Source: Caballeronia sp.
GTDB taxonomy: Bacteria > Pseudomonadota > Gammaproteobacteria > Burkholderiales > Burkholderiaceae
DNA length: 34,917 nucleotides
Reading direction: 5' to 3'
NCBI RefSeq assembly: GCF_028292365.1
Contig: NZ_JAQGMM010000258.1
Coordinates: 1-34,917, forward strand
Within the stretch, counting starts at the first letter, position 1. Every line of letters starts with the position of its first letter. Position numbers and translations under genes: made by a program. Below, piece after piece: positions 8,179 to 15,988 of the stretch. A model generated the notes under the pieces. The model saw nothing but the letters and a program-made list of their open reading frames with translations. It was not told the DNA's origin and ran no database searches.

Positions 8179-8357
8179 GACTTTCCCCTGACCGCCGCGC
8201 GCAGACGATAAAAATTGCCGGCAACTTGGACGAATGATCAATATTCGCTTTCCACGCTTTCCACGCTTTGCATGCCGCTTAGATCGACGGCAGCCGAAGC
8301 CGAGCACAACCTCTCGACTGTCTGATTCCTGCGTCGACAAATAGGTGGCCAGAACTA

Positions 8358-8405
8358 AGCCTAGGACAGAAATGGAGAGGTTGCTATTGGACCTTGGTCC
8401 AACGT
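8358..8405 (-). promoter_or_regulatory. Palindromic box C with -10, driving the small Cys protein
   Basis: The box at 8384-8405 reads, on the plus strand, left arm CTATTGGACC, spacer TT, right arm GGTCCAACGT, centre 8394.5. On the minus strand the hexamer TAGGCT (8358-8363) is centred 34 bp downstream. The predicted leader to the ATG at 8178 is long, about 170 bases. Confidence 0.58.
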
Positions 8406-8523
8406 CGACAATGAATTGCCTTGTCACGGTCCGTTCGAATTCAGCGCGGCCATCCGTCTGATCTGCTGACGCGATCGCCGCGCAGAGCGTTGCTTCGACT
8501 CGGTCACCTGCTGACATGGCGTG

Positions 8524-8571
8524 CTATGGGACCAAGGTCCGATAGCGGTCAGGGACAATCATAAATATGCT
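8524..8571 (+). promoter_or_regulatory. Palindromic box D with -10, driving the outer-membrane gene at 8690
   Basis: The box at 8524-8545 has left arm CTATGGGACC, spacer AA and right arm GGTCCGATAG, centre 8534.5. The hexamer TATGCT (8566-8571) is centred 34 bp downstream. The predicted start is near 8578, about 110 bases before the ATG at 8690. Confidence 0.62.
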
Positions 8572-8689
8572 AACGGCGAGCGTTGTGAGAGGCTTCGCGA
8601 ACGATGACCAGGCAAGCGAGCGAAGTCAATGAAAGGTCTTAATCGATCTGAGCGAAGGGTCTGATGGTCCGCTGGTAACTACTCTAATC

Positions 8690-9604
8690 ATGCGAAAAAC
8701 TGACTGGGTGCGCCGCCTGAGCGGATTTCTTTTCGCTCTATGGTCCTCGGTCGTAACCGCTCAAGAACTGGAACCGCGCAGCTATTCAGCCGTTCCCGTC
8801 GGAACGAATTTTGTGGTCGCCACTTATGCCCGGTCGACTGGCGATATCCTCTTCGACCCATCGCTTCCGGTGACAGATCTTCACGCCGGCATCAATACCT
8901 ATTCACTTGGCTATTCACACAGCTTCGGTTTATTCGATCATGTCGCCAGCATCGCTTTGCTTGCGCCTTACGCGAATGCCAACGTGACGGGTAACGTCGA
9001 GGGCGCGCCCGGCCATGTTTATAGATCGGGGGCCGGGGATGTGCACTTCAGGTTTGCCGTTGACCTTCTCGGCGGGCCCGCGCTCGACCCGATCGAATTC
9101 GCCCGGCGCACCCCCGGCACGATTGTTGGAGCGAGCCTGAGTGTCATTGCGCCGACGGGACAGTACCTGCCGTCACGCCTCATCAATGTGGGAGCCAATC
9201 GCTGGTCGTTCAAACCTGAGATCGGCGTGTCTCACCCTATTGGTGATTGGTTCGTCGAAGGTGCGGCGGGGGTTTGGTTCTTTACGGATAACCCAGACTA
9301 TTTCGGTCACCACAATCGTAGCCAGGACCCATTGCCCGTCTTTCAGTGGCACGTTGGTTACAACTGGCGGCCGGGGTTATGGCTCGCCGCGGACGCCACC
9401 TATTTCCTGGGTGGCCAAACCAGTATTAATGGCGTTCCAGATCGCGATTTGCAGCGCAACATCCGATACGGACTCACACTTTCGTTTCCCCTTTCCGCAC
9501 AGTGGTCTGGAAAGCTCGCGTGGTCGCGTGGGCTTACCACCACTATCGGAGGCGACTTCCAGACCATCACCGTCGCGCTTCAGTATCGATGGTTTAATCA
9601 TTGA
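8690..9604 (+). CDS. Outer-membrane beta-barrel protein, MetA-pathway phenol-degradation/SphY-like transporter family
   Basis: A 304-aa protein with a signal peptide ending at VTA before QELEPRSYSAVPVGTNFV. The opening ELEPRxYSxxPVGTNF and the alternating aromatic/polar strands throughout (GINTYSLGYSHSFGL, WSFKPEIGVSHPI, FQWHVGYNWRPGLWLAADATYF, IRYGLTLSFPL) match the Phenol_MetA_deg-like outer-membrane family (COG4313). A short aromatic end (LQYRWFNH) fits a barrel terminus. Members are thought to admit hydrophobic substrates, but this protein's substrate cannot be told. The ribosome site is weak. It is monocistronic, converging on the DUF4239 gene 23 bases away, and is the likely target of box D. 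Confidence 0.75.
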   Translation: MRKTDWVRRLSGFLFALWSSVVTAQELEPRSYSAVPVGTNFVVATYARSTGDILFDPSLPVTDLHAGINTYSLGYSHSFGLFDHVASIALLAPYANANVTGNVEGAPGHVYRSGAGDVHFRFAVDLLGGPALDPIEFARRTPGTIVGASLSVIAPTGQYLPSRLINVGANRWSFKPEIGVSHPIGDWFVEGAAGVWFFTDNPDYFGHHNRSQDPLPVFQWHVGYNWRPGLWLAADATYFLGGQTSINGVPDRDLQRNIRYGLTLSFPLSAQWSGKLAWSRGLTTTIGGDFQTITVALQYRWFNH

Positions 9605-9627
9605 TATCGACACTCATCTTTTAGCGG

Positions 9628-10389
9628 TCATTCACCGAGCCTGCTGAGCGCTTCGCGCATTGGGGCAACCGATACACGCGCTACGCCGTCAAGCGGCGTA
9701 CTGAGTTCTTCGATCAAAAATATCGCACCGGCGGTTGACAACGCGCACACCGCAAACGCGGCGACCACAGTTGCATTGCGCCGCGCGAAAAGTCCGAAGG
9801 TTCCAAAGATGACGGAAAGCCAGAACACCAGAATGATCAGGAGCGACGGCGGCACTGTAGCGTGAGCGTGAAGCAGCGCCAGCCAGCGGGCAGAAAATAT
9901 GTCGTTGACGATTTGCAAGGCACGGGCCTGAAGACGACTTTGCGAAGCGTTATGCGGCGACAACGCTTCGACCTTGCGCTGAAAATCCTCGGTACGATGC
10001 AAGGCTTCAGGGCTACCCAGGCGGGCTAGTTGAGTGGAATCGCCTGACGCAATGATGTCAATCGAATCAGCATAAGTGCGCTTGAGCAGTACGCGGATTT
10101 CCTGGGTCTCGGTCCCATAGTTCGCCAGCGCGCGATCCAGGGTGATGACGTTCGCCGCATTGTGGACCAGGTCACTACTTTCAGTATCAAAAGCGACTTT
10201 CGCCGACGAGACCAGCAGCCCAAGCACCAAAGCCGCCAGCGTCGCTACCAGCCCTGTCGCCAGCTTGATGACGCCGACTGACTCATCGCTGAGATGGTGC
10301 TCGGGAAGACGGTGACGCAATTGAAGACCGACCATTGCGCTTCCAAATACGCAGACGAACACGGCGAACGCTATCACGAGGTGAGTCAC
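9628..10389 (-). CDS. DUF4239 family inner-membrane protein
   Basis: A 253-aa protein with two N-terminal membrane helices (VIAFAVFVCVFGSAMVGLQL and ATGLVATLAALVLGLLVSSA), a helical soluble segment, and two C-terminal helices (LLIILVFWLSVIFGTFGLF and VVAAFAVCALSTAGAIFLI). The segment SSAKVAFDTESSDLVHNAAN followed by VITLDRALANYGTET is diagnostic of DUF4239, a bestrophin-like family whose function is not established. Translation starts at GTG (10389) behind GGGAG. It lies 173 bases downstream of the 836-aa gene on the same strand and may be its operon partner under promoter E. A decayed relative appears at 33478-33564. Confidence 0.82.
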   Translation of the reverse strand: MTHLVIAFAVFVCVFGSAMVGLQLRHRLPEHHLSDESVGVIKLATGLVATLAALVLGLLVSSAKVAFDTESSDLVHNAANVITLDRALANYGTETQEIRVLLKRTYADSIDIIASGDSTQLARLGSPEALHRTEDFQRKVEALSPHNASQSRLQARALQIVNDIFSARWLALLHAHATVPPSLLIILVFWLSVIFGTFGLFARRNATVVAAFAVCALSTAGAIFLIEELSTPLDGVARVSVAPMREALSRLGE

Positions 10390-10562
10390 CGGAACATTCT
10401 CCCTAATCGCGCGTGCCCGGCAGCATTGAGCGGACGCTGACAGATCGCGCGGCGCGAACGTAAAGGCAGGAACCGTGAAAGAATCGGATCACGCGTTCGT
10501 GTTGCATGATCGCGCTCATGTTTCGCTCGCGCGGATACGTTGTCGCGTTGCGCGCGGCGTCT

Positions 10563-13073
10563 CTAACGGCGAAAGCCACCGCCGCGACCCTCACCGCGTC
10601 CGCCGCCCGTGGGGGCGAACCGTTGGCTTTGAGTCGCGCCTCGCTGTCGGTTCTGCATATCCTGATTCAGTTGAGCAGACGATCCGGCCGTTGAGGCCGT
10701 GGCCTGACGGGCTTGCACTGACGTGTTGCCTCGCGGAATCGATTGCGGCTGGTTTGGACGCTGCGGTTGAGCGGCTTGCCCGCTCGACCTTGCCTGAGCC
10801 GGGTTCGTTGCTGCCGCGGTCGAAGGCCGTTGCTTCTGATATGCCTGAGCGCTTTGCTTGCTCTGCGCCGTGTTCCCTCCAGAAGAGGGCCGTTGTGCCT
10901 GATTTGCCTGCGTGCTGGATCGGGCCGGCGGCGCAGTTCCACCAGGCGTTGTCGTGGTGCGTTGCTGCTGCGCCGATTGCAGGTTTTGCTGGCCCGACGG
11001 CGATGTCGCCGGCTTATTGACGTTGGACCACGAGCCGTTATCGTATTTCTGCCAACTGCCGCCCGTGTTTTTGTACACGTTGCCGTCTTTGCTCGCGTAC
11101 ATGTTGCCATTCGCAGTCTTGCCCGCCGCGGCGCTGTTGTTATAGCCCGCGCCCGCTACGGCCTTGCCGCCCGCTGAATTTTGATAGCTTCCCACGGTGC
11201 CGTTCGCGTTGCTCGAGTGTTGCGTGGTCGCCCATTTATTGCCGTTGGTCACGACCGAGCTGCCCCATTGGCCGTAAGCGTTCGAATGCTGTTGGCTTGC
11301 GGCATAAGTACCGGTTCTCGGATTGTAGGCTTGCCCCACCGAGGCCGAGCCATAGGGGCCTGATGCCGTGGCTCCCCGCGCATAGGTTCCGGTATAGGGA
11401 TTGTATGAAGATCCCCATTGAGCGCTTCCGTTCGGTCCATACGCACCGCCGCGCATCCCCACCGCTCCCGTATAGGGGTTATAGGTGTTGTAGCCATAGG
11501 GCATCGGGCGAGGGTAATAAACGGGATACGGTCCTCGGCCCACCGCAACATAGGGCGGGTAGTAGTACCCGTTTCCCTGAGCGACGATGGCGCCAAGCGC
11601 CGCACCGGCGATAAACACGCCCAGGTATCCGGCGGTATAGCTCGCCTGGACCGTCCCCGCCGGCGTAACGGTCTGCGTCACATAAACGACGTTGTAGACC
11701 GGGGAACTGGGTGGGATCGTGTAGATGACCTTGGGCACCACGACGGTAGTCGTCCATGGACCGCCCGGCGAAGCGGAATCGAACCACACGCCTTGCGTGC
11801 ACACGTAGTAGCGTTGGTCCACCTTGATCACTTTCGCGGGCGTGTTGGACGCGTAGGACATCGTGGTGCCGGGGATTGGCGTGAAAGCAGGCTCGCCGCT
11901 ATACGCAACCTTGACTTCAGCGGCGGCGGCAGCCGGGTTGATCTCGACCGTAGTGGGAATTTGAGCCAGCAGCACCGCATCTTTCGCTTCCGGGGTTCCA
12001 GGTACAGAGCTCAGCACTTTTCCGGCAGGACTGTTGGGTGGAATCCTGGCGAAGTCCTCGGGCAGTTGATCGGTCGCGTACGTCCACGGACCCGTTGGGC
12101 CTGGCGCCGAAAACCAGCGACCGCCGCTCAGGTAATAAAAGGCCCCGGTCGGTGAATAGCGAAACAAGACGCTTTCGGTGTTGGTTGCGTAGGTGAGCTT
12201 GGTGCCGGAGATTGCCGCGAATGCCGGCTTGCCGCGAAAGACGATGAGCTCGGCGGGGACGTTGCTGTAGAAAATCGCAGGACTTCTCCCGGATTGCGTG
12301 GAGGTCGCGCCCAGGTAGTCTTTAAGGGACGCCCATTGAGGGTCCGCCGGAATTTTGGCCATTTTTGCCGGGAGTGCGGGCGCGTCTTTCCATCCACTTT
12401 TAAGATCGGTGGACACCACCCAACGCTGACCGGTGAACAGGTAGTATTGCTGCGTTGCCGGATCAAGGAAGAGCGGCCAGTTTGCATTGACAACGGCTTG
12501 CATATCCACGTTTTGGACGGGCGCCAGCACGGGATCGCCATCTACAAACAACAGGATTGCCGATCCGAGACTGACAAAAATGACCGGCGGGTCATTTTTA
12601 ACTTGTATTCCCGGCGTTTCATTTTTTTGATCGACGCTCGCCACCAGGCGATCAACTGAAATAGTCTCCTTCACGTCCGGATTGAGAAACGTGCGCACCA
12701 TGTGATCAAGTTTCTTCGCCGTTGCCGGATCAGTGCCGGGGAATGAAGTTTCCGTGATCGAAGGGTTGCTAAGAAGAACGGTACGACTATCCATATCGGT
12801 ATCGGTATTCATTTGGAATGTCACCACACCGACTTGTTGCTTGCCCCCTTTGGGCGTAATGGAGATCGCCATCCGGCCGCTGACCTGTTTGAACTGCGTC
12901 CAGTTGTCGACCTGTGGTTGGTAAAGCACCAGATGAGTGCCATCGAGGTCTCGCTCACGGGGCCAGCCGGGGTCGTCTGCCGCTGCATCGGCAGAAAATC
13001 CGCCTGTAACAAGCGATACAGCAAGCGCGATCGACGTAGCCTTCAGTGAACGACGCTTCAGTGCCCTGTTCAT
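10563..13073 (-). CDS. Large secreted protein with three repeated modules and a Tyr/Gly plus Gln-rich tail
   Basis: An 836-aa exported protein (signal peptide ends near ADA before ADDPGWP). Residues about 164-245, 268-350 and 385-458 are three related modules. Each has a Pro-X-hydrophobic strand, an acidic or GTxxxYATNT strand, then YYxxxGxRWF, a GPW turn and LPxxFxxIPPxSP. A hydrophobic Gly/Ala stretch lies near 475-505. Beyond it come YNPYTG repeats (YNPYTGAVG, YNPYTGTYA, YNPRTGTYA), a NVYKNTGGSWQKYDNGSW motif, a long Gln/Ala/Ser/Pro-rich tail and an RGEGRGGGFRR end. The ATG at 13073 was chosen for its signal peptide and GGGAG upstream. A TTG at 13199 with AAGGAT exists in frame but would hide the signal. 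Cell-surface or periplasmic location is likely. Function is unknown; a role in surface binding would be speculation. Confidence 0.72.
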   Translation of the reverse strand: MNRALKRRSLKATSIALAVSLVTGGFSADAAADDPGWPRERDLDGTHLVLYQPQVDNWTQFKQVSGRMAISITPKGGKQQVGVVTFQMNTDTDMDSRTVLLSNPSITETSFPGTDPATAKKLDHMVRTFLNPDVKETISVDRLVASVDQKNETPGIQVKNDPPVIFVSLGSAILLFVDGDPVLAPVQNVDMQAVVNANWPLFLDPATQQYYLFTGQRWVVSTDLKSGWKDAPALPAKMAKIPADPQWASLKDYLGATSTQSGRSPAIFYSNVPAELIVFRGKPAFAAISGTKLTYATNTESVLFRYSPTGAFYYLSGGRWFSAPGPTGPWTYATDQLPEDFARIPPNSPAGKVLSSVPGTPEAKDAVLLAQIPTTVEINPAAAAAEVKVAYSGEPAFTPIPGTTMSYASNTPAKVIKVDQRYYVCTQGVWFDSASPGGPWTTTVVVPKVIYTIPPSSPVYNVVYVTQTVTPAGTVQASYTAGYLGVFIAGAALGAIVAQGNGYYYPPYVAVGRGPYPVYYPRPMPYGYNTYNPYTGAVGMRGGAYGPNGSAQWGSSYNPYTGTYARGATASGPYGSASVGQAYNPRTGTYAASQQHSNAYGQWGSSVVTNGNKWATTQHSSNANGTVGSYQNSAGGKAVAGAGYNNSAAAGKTANGNMYASKDGNVYKNTGGSWQKYDNGSWSNVNKPATSPSGQQNLQSAQQQRTTTTPGGTAPPARSSTQANQAQRPSSGGNTAQSKQSAQAYQKQRPSTAAATNPAQARSSGQAAQPQRPNQPQSIPRGNTSVQARQATASTAGSSAQLNQDMQNRQRGATQSQRFAPTGGGRGEGRGGGFRR

Positions 13074-13236
13074 GGATGCAGGCTCCCAGTGTTGGGATGG
13101 TGGTTTCGTTACGATTGATAGTCCGACCTTGGATGCGCCCGGCCGTAGGCCTCGCAGGTCGTCGAAGAGGTCTGCAGGAATGCAGGTCAGCCGTCCCAAG
13201 TGATCCTTCTGTGGCCACCAAGGTCAGGGAAGTCCC

Positions 13237-13284
13237 AAATTAGGCTCAACGCACGCGCTTAGCTATTGGACCTTGGTCCCATAT
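13237..13284 (-). promoter_or_regulatory. Palindromic box E with -10, driving the 836-aa secreted protein
   Basis: The box at 13263-13284 reads, on the plus strand, left arm CTATTGGACC, spacer TT, right arm GGTCCCATAT, centre 13273.5. On the minus strand the hexamer TAATTT (13237-13242) is centred 34 bp downstream. The predicted start is near 13230 with a leader of about 157 bases. The kinase gene on the other side is about 400 bases away, so this box is assigned to the leftward gene. Confidence 0.65.
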
Positions 13285-13429
13285 GAAACCTGCACTTTGC
13301 TGCTATTTCGTTCACTGCCTTGAATATTTGAAAGAAGTCCTTGCCCGAAACAATTTCAGCGTCTAATCTCGCGGTAAACATTCGTTACATCTACCCATTT
13401 GCTTTTCGCCCGCCTCGTTCCAGGTTGTC

Positions 13430-13447
13430 GTTAACTATCTAGTTAAC
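13430..13447. promoter_or_regulatory. 18-bp palindrome GTTAACTA-TC-TAGTTAAC, possible operator of the kinase operon
   Basis: Two perfect 8-bp arms are separated by two bases. It differs from the GGGACC boxes and is the only copy seen in the window. It lies 235 bases before the kinase ATG in an AT-rich stretch, a fair position for an operator of a different regulator. The structure is seen; the function is inferred. Confidence 0.4.
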
Positions 13448-13596
13448 AATGAAGATTCCATGGCGAACAGGCCGTCTTTGGCTGACTGATTTATGCTAGC
13501 CGGGCTAGATTGCACTGCCGAAAGCGCAAGCGTCTTTGAAACGTGAGCGACTGAGAGAGTCAAGGGCAGTGCGAGTTTCTCTCAAAAAGTCCTGAC

Positions 13597-13653
13597 AAGC
13601 GGCCCCTAGAGGCCACGCTTAAGCGCCGGCTGCGCCTGGGTTCAGACGCAGCC
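13597..13653 (+). other. Two hairpins in the leader of the sensor kinase gene
   Basis: First hairpin: AAGCGGCC (13597-13604) pairs with GGCC-a-CGCTT (13611-13620), an eight-pair stem with one bulge. Second: GGCTGCG (13628-13634) pairs perfectly with CGCAGCC (13647-13653) across a 12-base loop. The second ends 28 bases before the ATG at 13682, close to its ribosome site. No U-run follows, so they are not simple terminators. They may be leader structures or binding sites. Confidence 0.35.
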
Positions 13654-13681
13654 TCCCAATATTGCTGAGGGAGCACAGGTC

Positions 13682-15193
13682 ATGACCGTGTTCGCAGTGT
13701 GCGGGGCCGTTATATTTATCGTACTACTTAGCTTCGTTAAGATCAGACGTCTCGTACCCGAAGGCGCACCTAACGATTTAGCGAGCCATCTTCAGCGGTT
13801 GAAGCCGGCGCCCAACAACTATGTCTTCGCATACGAAGGTGGCGGCATGGACGCCGACCCGGCTTTCAACATGCGATCAGAATGTGCCGATTTACGTCAG
13901 GCAGCCAGTTTCCGGAAGCCTTGGGAAGCGGGCCGATCATTCATTCGAGTGCGCTTCCGAAGATTCAAGTCCCAGCGTTTGCTCCGGACTCAGTTAAGCG
14001 GGGATCCGCCAAAGCATCCAGACAAGATCTGGTCAGATTCGCCCACACCGGGGCGTAACGAAGCGCGGCCGCTAAACGACGGTGATCCATTTAGTTGCGC
14101 GCTCGACCTGCTGCCGCTCGCCGTCATCGTGGCCGATCCGAATGGAGAAATAGTCTTCGTGAATGTTGCAGCCGGAGAACTGTTCGGCTATCCGGTCGAG
14201 GAGCTGATTGGTTCAAACACCATTAAGTTGGGTGACGCATTGAAATCCCCATGGCCTTTCGCTGACTCGCTATTCGATGCGACAGGACGCCATGCTGAGG
14301 GCGAGAAGAGCGTGCGAGAGGTCGTCGCTATTCGAAAGGACGGCGTCGAGTTTCCGGTCGAAATATCGGTCAAGCACATTTTGGGACCTACCGGAGCGTA
14401 TTCGTTGTCGATCGTCATGGACCGGACGGAGCGCAACGAGTTGGCACGTCACCGGCAACAACTTGCTCACCTCACGCGTGTTTCGACCTTGGGCGAGCTT
14501 GCCGGGTCTCTCGCTCACGAGCTAAATCAGCCGCTTACCGCGATCCTCAGTAACGCGCAGGCGGCACAACGTTTCTTGACGGCGGAGCCTGTCAATCTTG
14601 TGGAAGTGCGGGAGATACTCCACGATCTTGTACAGGACACCCACCGTGCAAGTGAAGTAATTAAGAGAATCCGCGCACTTGTAAAAAAAGGCGAGATCGA
14701 GACCGCGCCCCTTAGCGTGGCGAGTGTGATCAGGGACGTGGTAGTACTTGTACACAGCGATGCAATCGTGCGCGGTATCCGGGTCGTGGTGATTGCCGCG
14801 CCCGAATTGCCCCCCGTGCAGGGAGACAGGGTTCAACTTCAACAGGTCGTTCTGAACTTGCTGCTCAATGCTTTTGATGCAATGGAAAACTGTTCGTTAC
14901 CTGGGCGCGTGGTCTCGATCCAAAGTTCGGTTGATCCTTCGGGAGAGATTCGTATTGCGGTGCGGGATGGCGGAACAGGCATTTCGGGCGACAGGGTTTC
15001 CAGGTTATTTACGCCTTTCTGTACGTCCAAGCGAGATGGGCTCGGTCTGGGGTTATCAATCAGCCGGTCCATAGTGCAGATGCATGGCGGTCGAATTTGG
15101 GCCGAAAACAACAATGACCGGGGCGCTACGTTTTACTTCACGTTGCCCATTGGCATACCGCCAGGAAGCGCCTCTTCAAGGGTGACGCCATGA
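13682..15193 (+). CDS. FixL-like PAS sensor histidine kinase
   Basis: A 503-aa kinase. Residues 1-19 form one hydrophobic helix, about 20-135 are a basic linker, and 140-250 are a PAS domain (LPLAVIVADPNGEIVFVNVA, ELFGYPVEELIG, VAIRKDGVEFPVEIS). Residues 265-300 are a FixL/DctB-type dimerisation helix with the phospho-accepting H279 in AHELNQPLTA. The catalytic domain follows with N box LNLLLNAFDAM (391-401), RDGGTGI (428-434), TPFCTSK and GLGLGLSI (453-460). The PAS resembles FixL, but where FixL has its haem histidine (RHDSY region) this protein has PFADSLF, so haem oxygen sensing is not supported. The stop overlaps the ATG of the response regulator by four bases, so they are partners. GAGGGAGC precedes the start. 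Confidence 0.9.
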   Translation: MTVFAVCGAVIFIVLLSFVKIRRLVPEGAPNDLASHLQRLKPAPNNYVFAYEGGGMDADPAFNMRSECADLRQAASFRKPWEAGRSFIRVRFRRFKSQRLLRTQLSGDPPKHPDKIWSDSPTPGRNEARPLNDGDPFSCALDLLPLAVIVADPNGEIVFVNVAAGELFGYPVEELIGSNTIKLGDALKSPWPFADSLFDATGRHAEGEKSVREVVAIRKDGVEFPVEISVKHILGPTGAYSLSIVMDRTERNELARHRQQLAHLTRVSTLGELAGSLAHELNQPLTAILSNAQAAQRFLTAEPVNLVEVREILHDLVQDTHRASEVIKRIRALVKKGEIETAPLSVASVIRDVVVLVHSDAIVRGIRVVVIAAPELPPVQGDRVQLQQVVLNLLLNAFDAMENCSLPGRVVSIQSSVDPSGEIRIAVRDGGTGISGDRVSRLFTPFCTSKRDGLGLGLSISRSIVQMHGGRIWAENNNDRGATFYFTLPIGIPPGSASSRVTP

Positions 15194-15831
15194 GTTCGTC
15201 CAGCCTTGCCACTGTTTTCGTGGTTGACGATGACGAATCGATTTGCCGGGCGCTTGGCCGGCTGATTCGCGCTGCAGGTCATGTTGTAGCGTGCTTCGGC
15301 TCCGCGCAAACTTTCCTGAGCGCAGACGTGCGTACTGCGGGCACGGCGTGTCTTGTATTAGACGTGGGACTGCCGGATATCAATGGCCTCGAGCTGCAAC
15401 GCGAAATGAATGCGGCCGGGAAAGCGATGCCAATTATCTTCTTGACGGGACAGGGCGACATCGCAATGACGGTTCGCGCCATGAAAGCCGGGGCGACCGA
15501 CTTTCTGTCGAAGCCAGTGAACGAAACGGATCTTTTGCGCGCGATCGATCTTGCGCTCCAGCGCTCATCGTACGAGCTATCGCGCCGTTCGGAACTCGAC
15601 GCAATCCGGACGCGGATGTCACTGCTTACGCCACGTGAGCGCCAGGTTCTCACACTGCTGGTCAAGGGACGCATGAACAAGCAGGTGGCATGCGAATTGG
15701 GCATCGCTGAGAAGACCATTAAAGTGCACCGGGCCCGCGTCATGGAAAAAATGGCTACCCGCTCGTTGGTCGAGCTCGTCAGGGTCACCGACAAAGTCCC
15801 CACGCTTTCTGCCTCGCCGTCAATATCCTGA
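15190..15831 (+). CDS. FixJ/NarL-family response regulator with LuxR-type HTH
   Basis: A 213-aa regulator. The receiver has the acidic pocket D13-D15, phospho-acceptor D58 in LVLDVGLP, T86 in FLTGQG and K108 in SKPV. The C-terminal GerE/LuxR helix-turn-helix begins LTPRERQVLTLLVKG (146-160), with the recognition region around AEKTIKVHRARVMEKM (173-188). Family members bind short inverted repeats as dimers and usually activate. It is cotranslated with the kinase (ATGA overlap). It is the only FixJ/LuxR-type regulator found in the window, and palindromic boxes lie on both sides of its operon. It is therefore my first candidate for the protein that binds them; that link is inferred. Confidence 0.93.
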   Translation: MSSSSLATVFVVDDDESICRALGRLIRAAGHVVACFGSAQTFLSADVRTAGTACLVLDVGLPDINGLELQREMNAAGKAMPIIFLTGQGDIAMTVRAMKAGATDFLSKPVNETDLLRAIDLALQRSSYELSRRSELDAIRTRMSLLTPRERQVLTLLVKGRMNKQVACELGIAEKTIKVHRARVMEKMATRSLVELVRVTDKVPTLSASPSIS

Positions 15832-15878
15832 CGGCTGCGGATACGCATCGTACGTGACCCGGCGCACCCTCAGTGTCT

Positions 15879-15927
15879 GGTATGGGACCAAGGTCCCATA
15901 CCACTGACCTTCCGAATACCTTAACCT
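15879..15927 (+). promoter_or_regulatory. Palindromic box F (best copy) with -10, driving the stand-alone receiver
   Basis: Perfect 11-bp arms GGTATGGGACC and GGTCCCATACC flank spacer AA, centre 15890.5, the most symmetric of the eight boxes. The hexamer TAACCT (15922-15927) is centred 34 bp downstream. The predicted start near 15934 gives a 55-base leader to the ATG at 15989. It lies 48 bases after the stop of the response regulator gene. Confidence 0.72.
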
Positions 15928-15988
15928 GAACCAACGTCGAAAACGAAAAGCGTTCAGTCATAGGGTGTTTGCATGAGGGATATTCGCC

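Larger units (their letters stand above)
8179..8689. other. Divergent intergenic region with two palindromic boxes
   Basis: About 510 bases separate the small Cys protein (leftward) from the outer-membrane gene (rightward). Boxes C and D are exactly 140 bp apart centre to centre and face opposite ways. The minus-strand frame running through much of this stretch lacks a start site or recognisable protein character and is treated as non-coding. A duplicated TTTCCACGC near 8250-8268 is the only other repeat seen. Confidence 0.6.
13074..13681. other. Divergent intergenic region upstream of the two-component genes
   Basis: About 600 bases lie between the large secreted protein gene (leftward) and the sensor kinase gene (rightward). 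It contains box E, a distinct 18-bp palindrome at 13430-13447, a short palindrome CTAGCC-G-GGCTAG at 13496-13508, and two hairpins close to the kinase start. It is visibly AT-richer than the flanking genes around 13280-13510. I see no gene in it. Confidence 0.6.

Noticed and set aside
8179-8517. Upstream extension of the small Cys protein to a start near 8517
   Set aside because: It would bury a clear signal peptide and the AGGGGAA ribosome site, and would run through box C.
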